This document shows, piece after piece, positions 24,407 to 35,392 of a stretch of DNA of 64,000 nucleotides. Source of the stretch: Liriodendron chinense (Eukaryota; Streptophyta; Magnoliopsida; Magnoliales; Magnoliaceae); contig ML058586.1 in NCBI GenBank assembly GCA_003013855.2, forward strand, positions 3,586,196 through 3,650,195, given 5' to 3'. The stretch's first letter is position 1; each line of letters opens with the position of its first letter. The notes below the pieces were generated by a model. It searched no databases and was not told the DNA's origin. It was given only the letters and a program-made list of their open reading frames with translations. The position numbers and the translations under genes are program-made.

Positions 24407-26093
24407 CAAACAGGTGTATACGTAACTCACCTTTATCTCCACTTTTGAGGTTACAATCAAGCCATGCCGTGCAAAGGGGAAAGGCTGGAAGTATTATATC
24501 GTGATGAACATACATGTTTGAATCACCATCTTCTGATTCTTCAAGAATCCAAACCTGCCAAACAAAATAAAGAAACTGTAAGAGTTTTGACTTCCTTGTC
24601 ACTGATTAAATCAACAGGGGATTGATGAAATGTCTACTATCAAATGAAAATGCAATTGGGCTGCACCGTACAATGATAAACGGCGGGAAAAGAGATCACA
24701 AACTTAATAGTATGCAAGAACGGAAGCAAAAGCAAAAAGGAAAAGCAAGAGCTGATCAAGTCACTATCACATGCCTCGAGATGACTGACATCATCCTCAT
24801 TACGTGCACAGACTATAACTGCATCCGACGGTTTTATGGTCATGTCTTCAATTTCCTCCTCGTCATCATCCTGCCAGAAGAACCATGGCATAGTTCATGC
24901 ATTAGAAGCTGAAGATGCAATGGATGCTCATATAAAAAGAGCACAAGACTTACATCCTTATCTTTCAGATATGGATCCATTTCATTGCTGGGATAGTAAG
25001 TGTCGCTAAGTCCAGTACTAAATAGCTCAATGCCTGATGTTGTCCAAAAGAAATATGTTATTGGTAAAATATCCACACAGAATTTTTTTTCCTCTTTTTT
25101 TTAAATAAAAGGAGAAATTAGACAATGTGCCTCAACTTCCATGCAAGGATCCATGAACCTAAGGTGGTGTTTGGAAACATGGAAAACCTTGGAAATGAAA
25201 TCAGCTTCCGTGGAAAACTCACTTTTCCTCTGTTTGAGAAAGAAGTAGCTTTAGAAACTGATTTCTGTTTCCCAGCTTTTCCCAAAAAAAAATGCCGTAG
25301 TTTATTTCACCTGAAGAAGGTGTTAAATCAATTATTGAGGGAAGATGAGGCAACCATTCAAGGTGATCATATGTGGAATCCATGAAAAACAGGAAACCAA
25401 AACAAAGAACAGAAGACCTAAATCCATGGTTGTCCACTAACAGAAGACCTAAATCCATGGTTGTCCACTCCCCAAGGATTCCAGGTTACTTTTCCATATC
25501 CACATTTAGTTTTCCTCAATCCAAACACAACCTAATGAAATTTTATAATGACATGGTAAGTAGTTCGCAAATACATGTGGATAAATCATAAAAGTACCAG
25601 CATCCTCTTCATCATAATGATCCATATCAAGTTCCCTCAGGCCATCAGTTATGTCCTGAAAGTTGTTTCCGGAATTTTTGCCAAGAGCATCTGCTGCAGC
25701 TAATGCCTGACCGATTTCATTCGTCTGCACAGCAGCATCAACATCCATTTCCTCTTCTTGTTCATCCTCGCTGTGTCCACTGCATAAGCATACCACTTTT
25801 AGAACAAGACAGTGGAGCATGAAGATTATATAAAATCCAACAAGAATATACAGACACTTCTAGTGAATGCAATGTGGATGGGGAGTGGGTTCTAATGGAC
25901 AGCGTGATGGAACTCACACATCAAGATGGGCCCCACAGAGCTCAAAATTTTGAATGCATGTGATCATTCCCTAAATACTTAGTCTGATCAATCTTGAAAC
26001 CATGATAATTGTAGGCTTAGGAGTCGATCACTTGGGCATACAATATTTCCTTAACGCATAAGCAGCAGTCATGGTGTGGCCACGACTGTGTGT

Positions 26094-26148
<55 letters not shown>

Positions 26149-26308
26149 CTAGATAATGTAACAGCAATGAGCATTTAAGAGTATTTTACCTTCTTTCTAG
26201 AGCCCCTGACTTCAAGATCTCTTCAATCTCCTCTTTTGAGGGTGGCTCTGCAACAACTGGCACAACCTTTGAAGCACCTTTTGGGACCCAACACACTGCC
26301 GCTATCAT
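16180..26308 (-). CDS. PWP1: Periodic tryptophan protein 1 homolog (WD40, ribosome biogenesis)
   Basis: Sixteen coding exons, 489 aa: 26190-26308, 25598-25779, 24954-25033, 24775-24870, 24431-24554, 22881-22939, 22670-22735, 21992-22062, 21358-21454, 20051-20125, 19268-19366, 18126-18269, 17976-18005, 17832-17894, 16372-16449 and 16180-16266. Phases agree throughout. The N-terminus (MIAAVCWVPKGASK) is the family start. An acidic region follows (EDEQEEEMD, about 45-55), then the family block IELFSTGLSDTYYPSNEMDP (about 101-120). The WD repeats include AIEIWDLD, SASADKSVKVWDV, LLSGSFDHSVVMMDMR, GTVQGFDIR, ATGSSDKMVKLWDI and GGSKGRLEVWDT. A lysine cluster at 235-242 may be a nuclear signal. Yeast and human Pwp1 act in the nucleolus in rRNA processing and rDNA chromatin, and length is close to the human protein (about 500 aa). 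Introns 4 and 9 have GC donors; the other thirteen are GT-AG. No lesion seen, so probably functional. Confidence 0.93.
16821..17117. mobile_element. hAT-like MITE in PWP1 intron 14
   Basis: Termini TAGGGCCTGCCCAAC (left) and GTTGACAACCCTA (right, inverse TAGGGTTGTCAAC) form short inverted repeats. Flanking octamers CATTCAAC (16813-16820) and CATTTAGC (17118-17125) match at 6 of 8 positions, consistent with an aged 8-bp hAT duplication. The interior is GGCCTGGCCC-rich low-complexity DNA. Confidence 0.55.
23119..23141. repeat. GA microsatellite in PWP1 intron 5
   Basis: About eleven GA units, just left of a palindromic element. Confidence 0.9.
23200..23423. mobile_element. Palindromic element in PWP1 intron 5
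   Basis: TGTTGGACATCTGAACAACAC and GGTGGGCCACACCATGA at the left are inverse to TCATGGTGTGCCCCGCC and TGGATCAGATGTCCAATAC at the right. About 224 bp, no coding content. It shares the GGTGGGCCACACC word with the larger hairpins. Confidence 0.7.
24359..24404. repeat. GT microsatellite near a PWP1 exon
   Basis: About 23 GT units beginning 26 bp beyond the donor site of exon 5 (24430). On the transcript it reads (CA)n very close to the splice donor; intronic CA repeats near donors can affect splicing in some systems. Confidence 0.95.
25164..25532. mobile_element. MITE-like inverted-repeat element in PWP1 intron 2
   Basis: Left end GGTGGTGTTTGGAAACATGG and right end CCTCAATCCAAACACAACC are inverse in their outer part. 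The element carries a 31-bp direct duplication at 25410-25470. Confidence 0.5.
25410..25470. repeat. 31-bp perfect tandem duplication
   Basis: CAGAAGACCTAAATCCATGG plus the following TTGTCCACTAA is repeated head to tail, starting at 25410 and 25441. It is intronic. Confidence 0.9.
26088..26146. repeat. GT microsatellite in PWP1 intron 1
   Basis: About 29 GT units with one early interruption (GTATGT), 42 bp from the exon 1 donor. Confidence 0.95.
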
Positions 26309-26973
26309 TTTTTACACGATTATCCTATCCAAGAAAGAGTATACAACACCGAATGTTAAGCGTCCATTTCGATAACATTAATTGGAGAAATATCACATGG
26401 GCTACGGATATGTTTGGATTGGATGTGTGCATCACACATTCATACTAGCACTCCTCAACCAAAAAATTACCCTGACTGGACTAATATGCAGATTCACCAC
26501 AATCTACTAAACAGTGGCAACTCATCTACATTAAAAATGACCATCATTTACATCAATCAGGACCACCCAAAATTCCAAATCAAGGGTCCTTTTGTGGATG
26601 AGCAGAGGCCAAAAATCACACTGCTTGGACAAAAATGATATTGTGGATGATCAGAGGCCGAAACCAACTAATTTCGCCATTGAATTTGGAGCACTTAGGG
26701 GCCGTTTCGGATGCCTGTAACTTGTGTAAAACGTAAGAAAGTTACAGGTAAGATTGCAAGAAATGTAACAGTGGGAATTTAAGTGTTTTTCAAGTCACAG
26801 GTTACTTTTTTACTTTACATGCAACGGCTATCCATTTCGAATTTGGGAGAGGGAGGTGGAAACGGGGCTGCATTGAAAGTGCACCTACCTGCTCTGACAC
26901 GGCGTCTCCTTCTCCCTCTCTCAGCGTCTCCTCCTCTCCTCCTCTCTCTCTCTCTCTCTCCCTCTCAGCGTCT

Positions 26974-27015
<42 letters not shown>

Positions 27016-27200
27016 GTCTCCTTCTCTCCCTCTCTGTCTCTCTTCTCTCCCAGCGTCTCCTTCTCTCTCTCTCTCTCTCTCTGCTCCAGCAAGGTAAGCC
27101 CTAAACCCTTTATTTATTTTTTTATTTTTTATTTTTTATTTACTCCTCTTCATCGTTTTTTTTTTCTTTTGCGCCAGGCAGAACGGACGCGGTTTGACCA
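26309..27200. other. PWP1 upstream region with MITE terminus and CT-rich tract
   Basis: The promoter and 5' UTR of PWP1 should lie here. I see no clear TATA box. A GGGGCCGTTTCGGATGCC terminus at about 26697 marks a degenerate MITE. From 26895 to 27085 the sequence is CT-rich with recurring CTCTCAGCGTCTCCTTCT units. Open frames across it encode only Ser/Leu or Arg/Glu low complexity. Confidence 0.5.
26915..27085. repeat. CT-rich tandem region with CAGCGTCTCC units
   Basis: At least four copies of CAGCGTCTCC(T) are separated by CT dinucleotide runs of variable length. This looks like slippage-driven expansion. Confidence 0.85.
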
Positions 27201-27204
27201 CGAG

Positions 27205-27650
27205 GGGTTTTGGATCCCTGACTGCGGGGCCTACCGTGATGTACCTTCTTTACATCCACGCCGTCCATCCGTATTGAAAGCTCATTTTAGGGTGTGATCC
27301 AAAAAAACTAACCAGATCCAAATCTCAAGTGTACCACACCACAAGAAAAAATATTGACTGAATCCCCACCACTAAAAACTTCATGGGGTACACTAAAATA
27401 TTTATTTGCCATCCAACCGGTTGATAAGGATGAAGAGACCACACAAATATCATCTTGATCAAAAACTTTTGTGGCCCCATGAAGTTTTTAATGGCCTGTT
27501 ACAAATATTTCCTGTACTATTGTCCACCTGATATTTAAATCTTTTTCATTTTTTCATCGTACCCTAAAATGAGCTTTCAATACGAATGAGTAGCATGGAT
27601 GTGAGTAAGATACATCATTATGGGCCCCACAATATACGATGCCAACCACC
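27205..27650. mobile_element. Hairpin element, GGGCCCAC family
   Basis: The outer arms TGCGGGGCCTACCGTGATGT and TACATCATTATGGGCCCCAC are inverse. So are CCGTATTGAAAGCTCATTTT and AAAATGAGCTTTCAATACG further in. The centre holds AAAAACTTCATGGGG facing CCCCATGAAGTTTTT, giving a near-continuous foldback of about 440 bp. Confidence 0.75.
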
Positions 27651-27681
27651 TTGATGGATCCGCTCCACTTTGGCTAGTGAT

Positions 27682-28408
27682 TAGAGGTGGGCAATGATCT
27701 TGAAGGGCCGAGTTAGCCCTAGTTTGGTTTGACTTGTTTTTGTGTCACCTTAGTTTGAGTTTCAGAGTAAACTAAGGAGCCTAAGTTTGGTTTATTGTAG
27801 AAAAATCTGATTCAAGTCAGGATTGGATTGAAAATTTTTTTTGAATGAGGTGATGGCTCTGTTTTTGCTTGTCTGTTTAAATAGAAAAGAATTTAAAAAA
27901 CTAAAAAAACCATAAAAAGAATACAAAAGTATTTTATTACATGATGTTTAACATCGTTAAAGGAGAAGTGCAACTTTAAAATAGACATCTAAGAGCCTTT
28001 TCAAAACAAAAGAACAAGGCATAATTTTACAAGTGCAGGAAATACTGTGCATTCATGTATATGTATTATATATTATCCACATCATCATATATATTTATTA
28101 TCCACATTGTCCATCTATTTTTACATGTCATTTTAGGACATGATCCCAAAATGAAATCATATCCAAAGCGCAACTAGATCACAACATGACGAATAATATG
28201 CTTTCAATTTATGAGCCGACTTGAGCTGAATCAACCAAACTTTGAGCCAAGCTAAGCAGGGACTGCCCTAGTTTGAGCTTCGTTTATTTTTTTTCAAACT
28301 GGCTTGACTCTGACACTTGGTTTTGTTTGAACTTTTATTCAAACTAATCCAAGCCGAGCTTTTTCAAACTAATAGGAGACAAGCTAGTTTGGTTTGAGCC
28401 CAACTCTA
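27682..28408. mobile_element. hAT-like non-autonomous element with 8-bp target duplication
   Basis: The left terminus TAGAGGTGGGCAATG and the right terminus GAGCCCAACTCTA (inverse TAGAGTTGGGCTC) form short inverted repeats. Flanks CTAGTGAT (27674-27681) and CTAGTGAC (28409-28416) match at 7 of 8 bases, the duplication length typical of hAT elements. The 727-bp interior has no transposase; it is AT-rich with GTTTGAGCT-type degenerate repeats. Confidence 0.7.
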
Positions 28409-28963
28409 CTAGTGACATTGTCCAATATCCAGATTGCTAGTGGTTGGTGCTCTATGGCCCCACCGTGTTGCATGTGTTTATCCTATGCTGTCCATCTATT
28501 TTTTCAGAACATTTCATGCATGTTGCCTCATTAACTGGCTTACTAATCGTGGCCATGTGCATGTGATGGTCCACTCCCTTAAACGCATGCGTAAAGGTTT
28601 ATGCCACCAACATTAACGTAGAAACGTGTATCGCCCAAAACAGATCAAACCAAGATACTCTGGGTGCGAAGATGATTCCCATTGGTCCATGTATAAGCCC
28701 GGAAAATGGGTGTAAACACCCCTCATGTCCAACATAAAATCCCAACAATTCATCTTGGTCCAAAACTCGGCTGTGAAGTAGCACATGGAGCAATGTACAG
28801 TTACCTGTACTTTCACTTCTTGTGCCACCCTCCTGTACGGGTGAATGGAACTGACACATGGTCTGCCCATGTGGCCCCCTCCTGTACAGGAATCCACCCA
28901 CCTCAGTAGACATTGGGTCTATGAAAATGATATGGCTGCAATCCGACTAGGTGCAACCCTTGT

Positions 28964-29370
28964 TATGGGGCCCACCTTGATGCATGTATTCCATATCCAC
29001 ACTGTCCATCCGAATTTTGCTAGATCATTTTAGGGCATGAGCCTAAAAATGAAGCAGATCAAAATCTCAGGTGGACCATAACATGGAAACAGTGGTGATT
29101 GAATGCTCCACCGTTAAAAACTTTTTACAGCCCACCGTAATGTTTATTTGCCATCGAACCCGTTGATAAGGTCACACACACCTGGATGAGGAGAAAAAAC
29201 AAATATCACCTTGATTCAAAACTTTCACGACCCACAAAATATTCTTAATCCTCAATCACCATGGTTTCCATGTTGTAGTCCACCTGAGATTTTGATTTGT
29301 TTCATTTTTGGGCTTCCATCCGAAAATAATATGGAAAAATTAGATGGACGATCTGGATTCTGGGCCCAAA
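28964..29370. mobile_element. Hairpin element, GGGCCCAC family
   Basis: Starts TATGGGGCCCACCTTGATGC and ACTGTCCATCCGAATTTTGC. The right half carries GTAGTCCACCTGAGATTTTG, TTCATTTTTGGGC and AATTAGATGGACGATCTGG. The core AATGTTTATTTGCCATCGAACC / GTTGATAAGGTC is shared with the other copies. Confidence 0.65.
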
Positions 29371-29689
29371 TTTTGGATGCCAGGCCCACGTGGTAAAACC
29401 ATATGTTTCCAGAGTCCACTACTGCTGTTGGGATCCAACGGTTCATATGGACCTTCCTCTAACTACGCTTGGATGGAGAGTGTCCATAGGCTCATGGTTT
29501 TTGTAAACAAGGTTATCCACGCCATTTGGATGATTTTGATCTACCATTTAGATTATTTAGATCAAATACCATGGATGTCTACCATTGGACGGTCTAGATA
29601 ATGTACCGTGTTAGGGCTCACATAGCAAGCAGTTTGGATCAGACGCGGCTTCCATCATGGATCCCAGATCAACTGAGGTGGGTGGATTC

Positions 29690-30125
29690 CTGACCGTGGG
29701 GCCCACCGTGAAGTATATGCCTTACATCTGCACCGTCCATCCATTTTGACAGCTCATTTTAGGGCATGAGCCAAAAGATGAAGCGAATCCAAATCTCAAG
29801 TGGACCACACCAGAGGAAACAATGAAGATTGAACATTGAAAACTTCTTTTGGACCACACGCTGATATTTGTGTGGTCCCTTCATCCAGATCTTGCGACCT
29901 TATCAGCAGGTTGGATGGCAAATAAAAATAAACGTTCCGGTGGCTCACAAGAAGTACTTAATGGTGGGTATTCAATCACCACTATTTCCTGTGGTGTCGT
30001 CCACCTAAGATTTGGATCTGCTTCATTTTTGGAACCATCCCTAAAATGAGCCGTCAAAATGGATGAACAGCGTGGATGCAAGGCATATGCAACAATGTGG
30101 GCCCCACAGTCATGGATACACCGAA
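29690..30125. mobile_element. Hairpin element, GGGCCCAC family
   Basis: The arms TGACCGTGGGGCCCACCGTG and TGTGGGCCCCACAGTCA are inverse. So are CATCCATTTTGACAGCTCAT and ATGAGCCGTCAAAATGGATG. This is one of the best-preserved copies and lies about 300 bp from the previous one. Confidence 0.75.
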
Positions 30126-31080
30126 GCCGCGCCTAGCAGTTTGAATCTCACCCAAAATAGAATTTTGTCAATCTGATGGGCCACCATGGGTCGCTGATAA
30201 AAAAATAAAAAAATCTCAACCGTTAGATCATCCCAGTCATCTTATTCGCTGACTGTCCCGCATCGCCCATGTGCCAAAAATCAAAGCAGTCAGATGGTCC
30301 TAGCCATTAATAGAGGCTGTTTGCCCATTAAGCCTTGATGGTTTGGATCATTTACCGGTCGCCATTTGTAATCATCTTAAGAATTTTTCAAATACACGGC
30401 CAAGCTCACCTGACTGTTCTATTTTTTCTGATGCGTCCCATGGTAGGGTGACGAAGTGGGAGGACGACCACTGTCTTCCTCAATAAGTAGATTGAATGTT
30501 TAAAACAGAATTATAATACAGATACAGGAAAATAAACTCTAGGTAAAGTATTAGACTCCAATTAGAACCTAAACTCCTAAAAAAAGACGCAACTTGTAAA
30601 CTTATTATTTATAAAAGTCTCTCAATCCTACCATAACTCACGGTTTTCTCCTAAGATCAAAAGTTAAAATTTATTATAAATGGTAAAAGATAAAAGAAAA
30701 GAAAAACCTAATGACCATCGATCTAGTCGAATCTCACAATTTTGTCCTAGGAGACTTGAGTCGAATCTCATACTTCTGGCATTAGAGACCCTGATGTAGC
30801 AGGGTTGGGTGGCTAAAGTAGCTCAAGCTACCCAAAATCACATATTATATGTCCAGAAATTCATCCCATATTATATATAGTATAGATAACTTCCGACTCG
30901 TCTTCTATTGGTCCATCTAAGCCTTCTATTGGTCCATCTTAGCCTTCTATTGGTCCATCTAAGCCTTGTAATAATTGGCAACCCACTTAGATTATGTTGG
31001 TCCATCTAAGCCTTGTAATAATTGGCAACCCACTCTACATCAGATAGGTGAGAGGCTTGATCCTACACAAGTGTGCAGAT
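30126..31080. other. Intergenic, includes short 21-bp tandem repeats
   Basis: Gene-free. Around 30905-30966 the unit CTTCTATTGGTCCATCTAAG is repeated two to three times. A longer unit ending TTGTAATAATTGGCAACCCAC is duplicated at about 30955-31033. Confidence 0.55.
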
Positions 31081-31089
31081 TGCGATACT

Positions 31090-31500
31090 CTACACAGGGC
31101 CCACCCTGATGTATGTTCCTTATCCATGCCTTCCATCTGTTTTACCATCCAAAATTGAAGCATATCCAAAGCACAAGTGGACCACAACACAGGAAACAGT
31201 ATGAATTGAACGCATACCATTGAAAACTTCTCGTGGGCCACCGAAATTTCGAATCAAGCTGATATGTCTCCATTCATCCATGTCTTTGTGACCTTATGAA
31301 AAGGTTGGATGATAAATAAACATCACTGTGGGCCTAGGAGTGTTTCAACGGTGGACATCATTATCCCCACTGTTTCTTGTGGTGTGATCCACTTGAGCTT
31401 TGGATCTGCTTCAATTTTGGGCTCATATCCAAAAATGACCTGGAGAAATAGATGGACAGCATGGATAAGACACATAAATCCATGGTGGGCCCCACTGAGT
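31090..31500. mobile_element. Hairpin element, GGGCCCAC family
   Basis: Left arm ACACAGGGCCCACCCTGATGT with ATGCCTTCCATCTGTTTTACC; right arm AATAGATGGACAGCATGGAT with ATCCATGGTGGGCCCCAC. Core motifs AACATCACTGTGGGCC and TTTCAACGGTGGACATCATT match other copies. Confidence 0.7.
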
Positions 31501-32078
31501 TCACTCGGTAGGCAATCCGAATCAAATCTCTACTCCCATGACGCAAAGCATAATTTAAAAATTGGACTCAGATGTTCATACAGGTCGGGTTGACTCGACA
31601 TGGGTCATCAAGAGTCAACTCAACAAGTCTTTCCGAGTCAGGGCCAGGTCACTCTCTGGACTGAGTTTCCTAATGACTCAGCTGGAAATCTCGCTGCGCA
31701 TGTTAACTGGGAAAAGTTGAGCCGACTCAGCGGGTTTTAGAACTACCATACAAAGTTGCTCTGAAAACAAGAGTATCGCAACAAGAATAGAATAGAATGA
31801 TTTTCTGAAGCAAAACAACAGCATAACTTCATGTTATGGAAAATCATCGTTCAAACTATTCAAGAAGAACACAGTTCAACACAAACGGGCCCACCTCAAT
31901 AAATGGTCCAAACAGCAACATTAGCTGGTAAGGTAAATCACAACCTAGATTCAAATACACATTAAAAAAAAAAAAAAAAAAAACTGGAAGTTCTAAGCAG
32001 TTTTAACACATGCATCAGATACTGGCTGAGATGCCTAAAGCCAATTACAATTTCTTTCAGAAACAAGGCAGATACAGG

Positions 32079-35000
32079 TCATGATGCCGCTGAAGATGAT
32101 GTAGAATCTTTCTTCGCACCGCTCTCTTGCCGCAGGCTGTTTTCTCTCCTATAAAGACCTTTGGCACCCTGAAAAGCAATTTGAAAGAACAAACATTATG
32201 GTGCAGTTGTAAGAAGGCATGTTGAGAAAGACTTTGATACTCTGGTGGAGTGTGACGGATAATATGCAGGCACTTGAAAATTGCATACATGGCATGCAAC
32301 TAAAGCAAATTAAACTATGGAAATTGTGGTTCCCCAACTTAGATGTATCATGAACCAAAAATCAAACTTGAACCACAATGGTTACTTGAACCCATGACCT
32401 CAGTGTTGAAACTCTTGTGAGTCTACCACTAAGCCATGAGTAAGGACCCAGGATTGTGGACATTTTATCAGACAGTTAAAAATGAAAAAAAATAATAATA
32501 ATAATCCAATGGTCCTATTTCAACGAATAAGCGACCAAAGAAATTACATCCTTGAGCTGATTCTGGATTGAATGCGTCTTGCCAGTTCTAGTGGGTGAGC
32601 TCATGGTGGGGTAGACTTTGGGCCCATTCCACCAGAGGGGGAAAACACTTAGAGAAATGCTCACACATGCAATTGTGAGGGGGAAATTGGCTGGACCGTG
32701 CTGGAAGAATATTTGAGATGCCTGTTCTTCAACTGACCAGGTTAAAGAGAAAATTACGACTGACATGGTTTCCTGGAGCTTCTAAGGGGGCGTTTGGATC
32801 GTAAGTTACTTAAGATAAGCTACTTATGCCTCAAGTAGTGTATCTTGATTTCTACTTATTGAACTGAAGTGACTAAGTAACTTTAAATAAAAGTTACTTA
32901 TAAGTTTCTACTTATTGAACTGAAGTGACTAAGTAACTTTAAATAAAAGTTACTTATAAGTGATCATAAACCAAACTTACTCATCTCAAATAAGTTGCTT
33001 ATCTACTGCCGTAAGTAGAAAAAGTAATTTATTTGGTGGTATCCAAACGGGCCCTAAAAGGCTGTGATGCCACCTAAAAATTAGTTCATCTCATTTTAGC
33101 GAACAGTATATTAACTAAAATGGGATGAACTCATTTTTAAGAGGCACCCAAACAGGCCCCAAGAAAATGGTTGGAAACAATTCAAGGGAAGTCCCTATGA
33201 GAGCAGCTATCTGGAATATGCCACCAGCTAACTGGTCAGTGTCGATGCATGCTCCTTAGACAATCTAGGGGTTTGGGGAACCGGCATACGGTTCATGATG
33301 TCATGGTCCAAAGGTATTTGCAATCTCCAGTCCATTTGGCACAGGTGACTATCTGAGCAGAGCTTGAAGCAATTTTAATGGGCATGAACGCATTCAAGAA
33401 TACTTTTGTGGGCCAATTGTTGGTGGCGGCCCTGGCGGGCGATTTAAAATGGTATTGCTTGGGTATCTACGGCTAGCAAAACTCCTTGGAAGAGAGCTTC
33501 CTCAATTGATGAGATAAATATGATGGCATCAAGGTGGCTCACTTCATTTTGTTTAATTCCCGGAGAAGCTAATTTGATGAGATAGGAGATTGGTGGTTTA
33601 AGGATGGAGTGAAGAACCAACCTTTGGATTTGGGGAATTTTACCCAAGGTAATCGTAATGCCCGATTTGAGGAAAAAAATGGCCCTACTGGGCTTGTAAC
33701 GTCCATAATGGCCAATACAGGCCTCTAATGGGCCGATACGGCTGATACACTTTTTACCTTTAAAAGAATTCCGATAACAGCCGTTAGAGGGGCCATAACA
33801 GCCAGTGTGGGAGCCATAACGGCCGGTACAACCCATATCATAACAGTCATATGGCCAGCCATTATGCCTGCCATTACCGTTACCGAATACCTCGATTATA
33901 ACACTCTCTCTCCTATAAATCTATCTTGGAGAGATCAAAGATGATGTTTCTAGTTTCTACATGAACTAGGGTTGGGTGGATGGAGTGGAGATATGCCCTT
34001 AGAGCTGCGTGATTGCACCGCATGCCTATGAAATTTTGACCAGGTATACCATATGGACAGAGCGTTGGATGGTTGGAAGGTAGCATGAGAAGAGATGAGT
34101 AGAGATTAAGTGTTGCACTTCTGCACAATTAGTCATGGACATGTGACCTTTAGACCGTGCATTGGCTGTCTCTGGTGGAGAGGTGGAACTACTTGTGAAA
34201 GACAATGATTTAAGTGCAAATGAGGATCTTATCTGTGCACATGCATGACATGCTCTACTGTGACACGTGTGCGACCGTCCAAGTTTAAGCATCCACATGT
34301 GCATGCATGCCACCATCAATATTCAAGCACTAAGAAAATGTGGCGCATGTGTAAATGTGCCATGAACCATTCTTTAAGTTCCCCATGCGCTGTAATCCAT
34401 CCGATACATTTTTTTTTTTCCGTCCATGTTCCAACATGTTTGACAAACAAAGGACGGAATAACTAGTCAGCAACAACATGTCTATGATCAGCTAGCCCTG
34501 ACAGCATGTCGTGGATTGCTTGTGCAAGGCAACTTTGCCTGAATCCAAACAGGCCCTACAGAGCTAGGACGAAACAAAGATGATGTATGGGTTGTATATT
34601 GTTATTTACAAATAACCATTACTTATATATTTTTAAAAAAAAGTTAAATCCATTAACTACTAATTGCAGATGATTAAGAAATATTAGCAGGTAACAGAAT
34701 ATTTTCCTGACTTACCTGGAAAATGGTTCCTAGCTTTTTCAATGCTTTGGCCCGTAACTTCAGCACATCTCTTGGAACACTACTATCTTCGAGAACCTGA
34801 AACACAAACATTAGTTTAACAATAGTTTCCTTGGCTTGTAAAAGGACTAAAGCGGCTACTGACTTTCTAAAGTTGGTTATCGGGGAAAAAGAAATGGAAA
34901 CCAACCGTGAGAAATTTATCGTGTCCTAAGCTTCAACAGACGTACGATTTTCTGACGAGCAGGATTTTTCCCTACATGTGTGGTCAACAGTTTGGTGGTG

Positions 35001-35360
35001 CCAAAATAACATATTTTTTTCCATCAATGGTAGACTCTTTTTTTTAATTTTTTTATGGACGAATAACTTTATTTTTCTATGGATCAAGTGAATGTGGACC
35101 TTTTCTGCACTTTTTTTCTTAATCATTTATTTATAAGCCATGATTAAAGTGTTTCCATATTCCAGTTTCGGAGATTTTTCAGACATCCATCAGTCATAGT
35201 TGGGCCCATCAGATAAATGGTCCATATAGCGAAACATCAGCCCGCATGTAAAGAATCTTTGGCCTAAGCAAACTACATCTTCTGAGCAGTGTGACAAAAT
35301 ATAGAAAATGATATTATCATCCGCAGATCTTAAAATATTGTGTTTCATCACGATTTTAAC

Positions 35361-35392
<32 letters not shown>

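Noticed and set aside
26783..27097. Open frames rich in Ser/Leu and Arg/Glu
   Set aside because: Translations of CT/GA microsatellites only.
33170..33640. Possible LINE RNase H remnant (plus-strand SFCLIPGEANLM resembling the PREAN..AD end of plant LINE RNase H)
   Set aside because: Only one short motif resembles the family, with stops nearby. Too weak to annotate.
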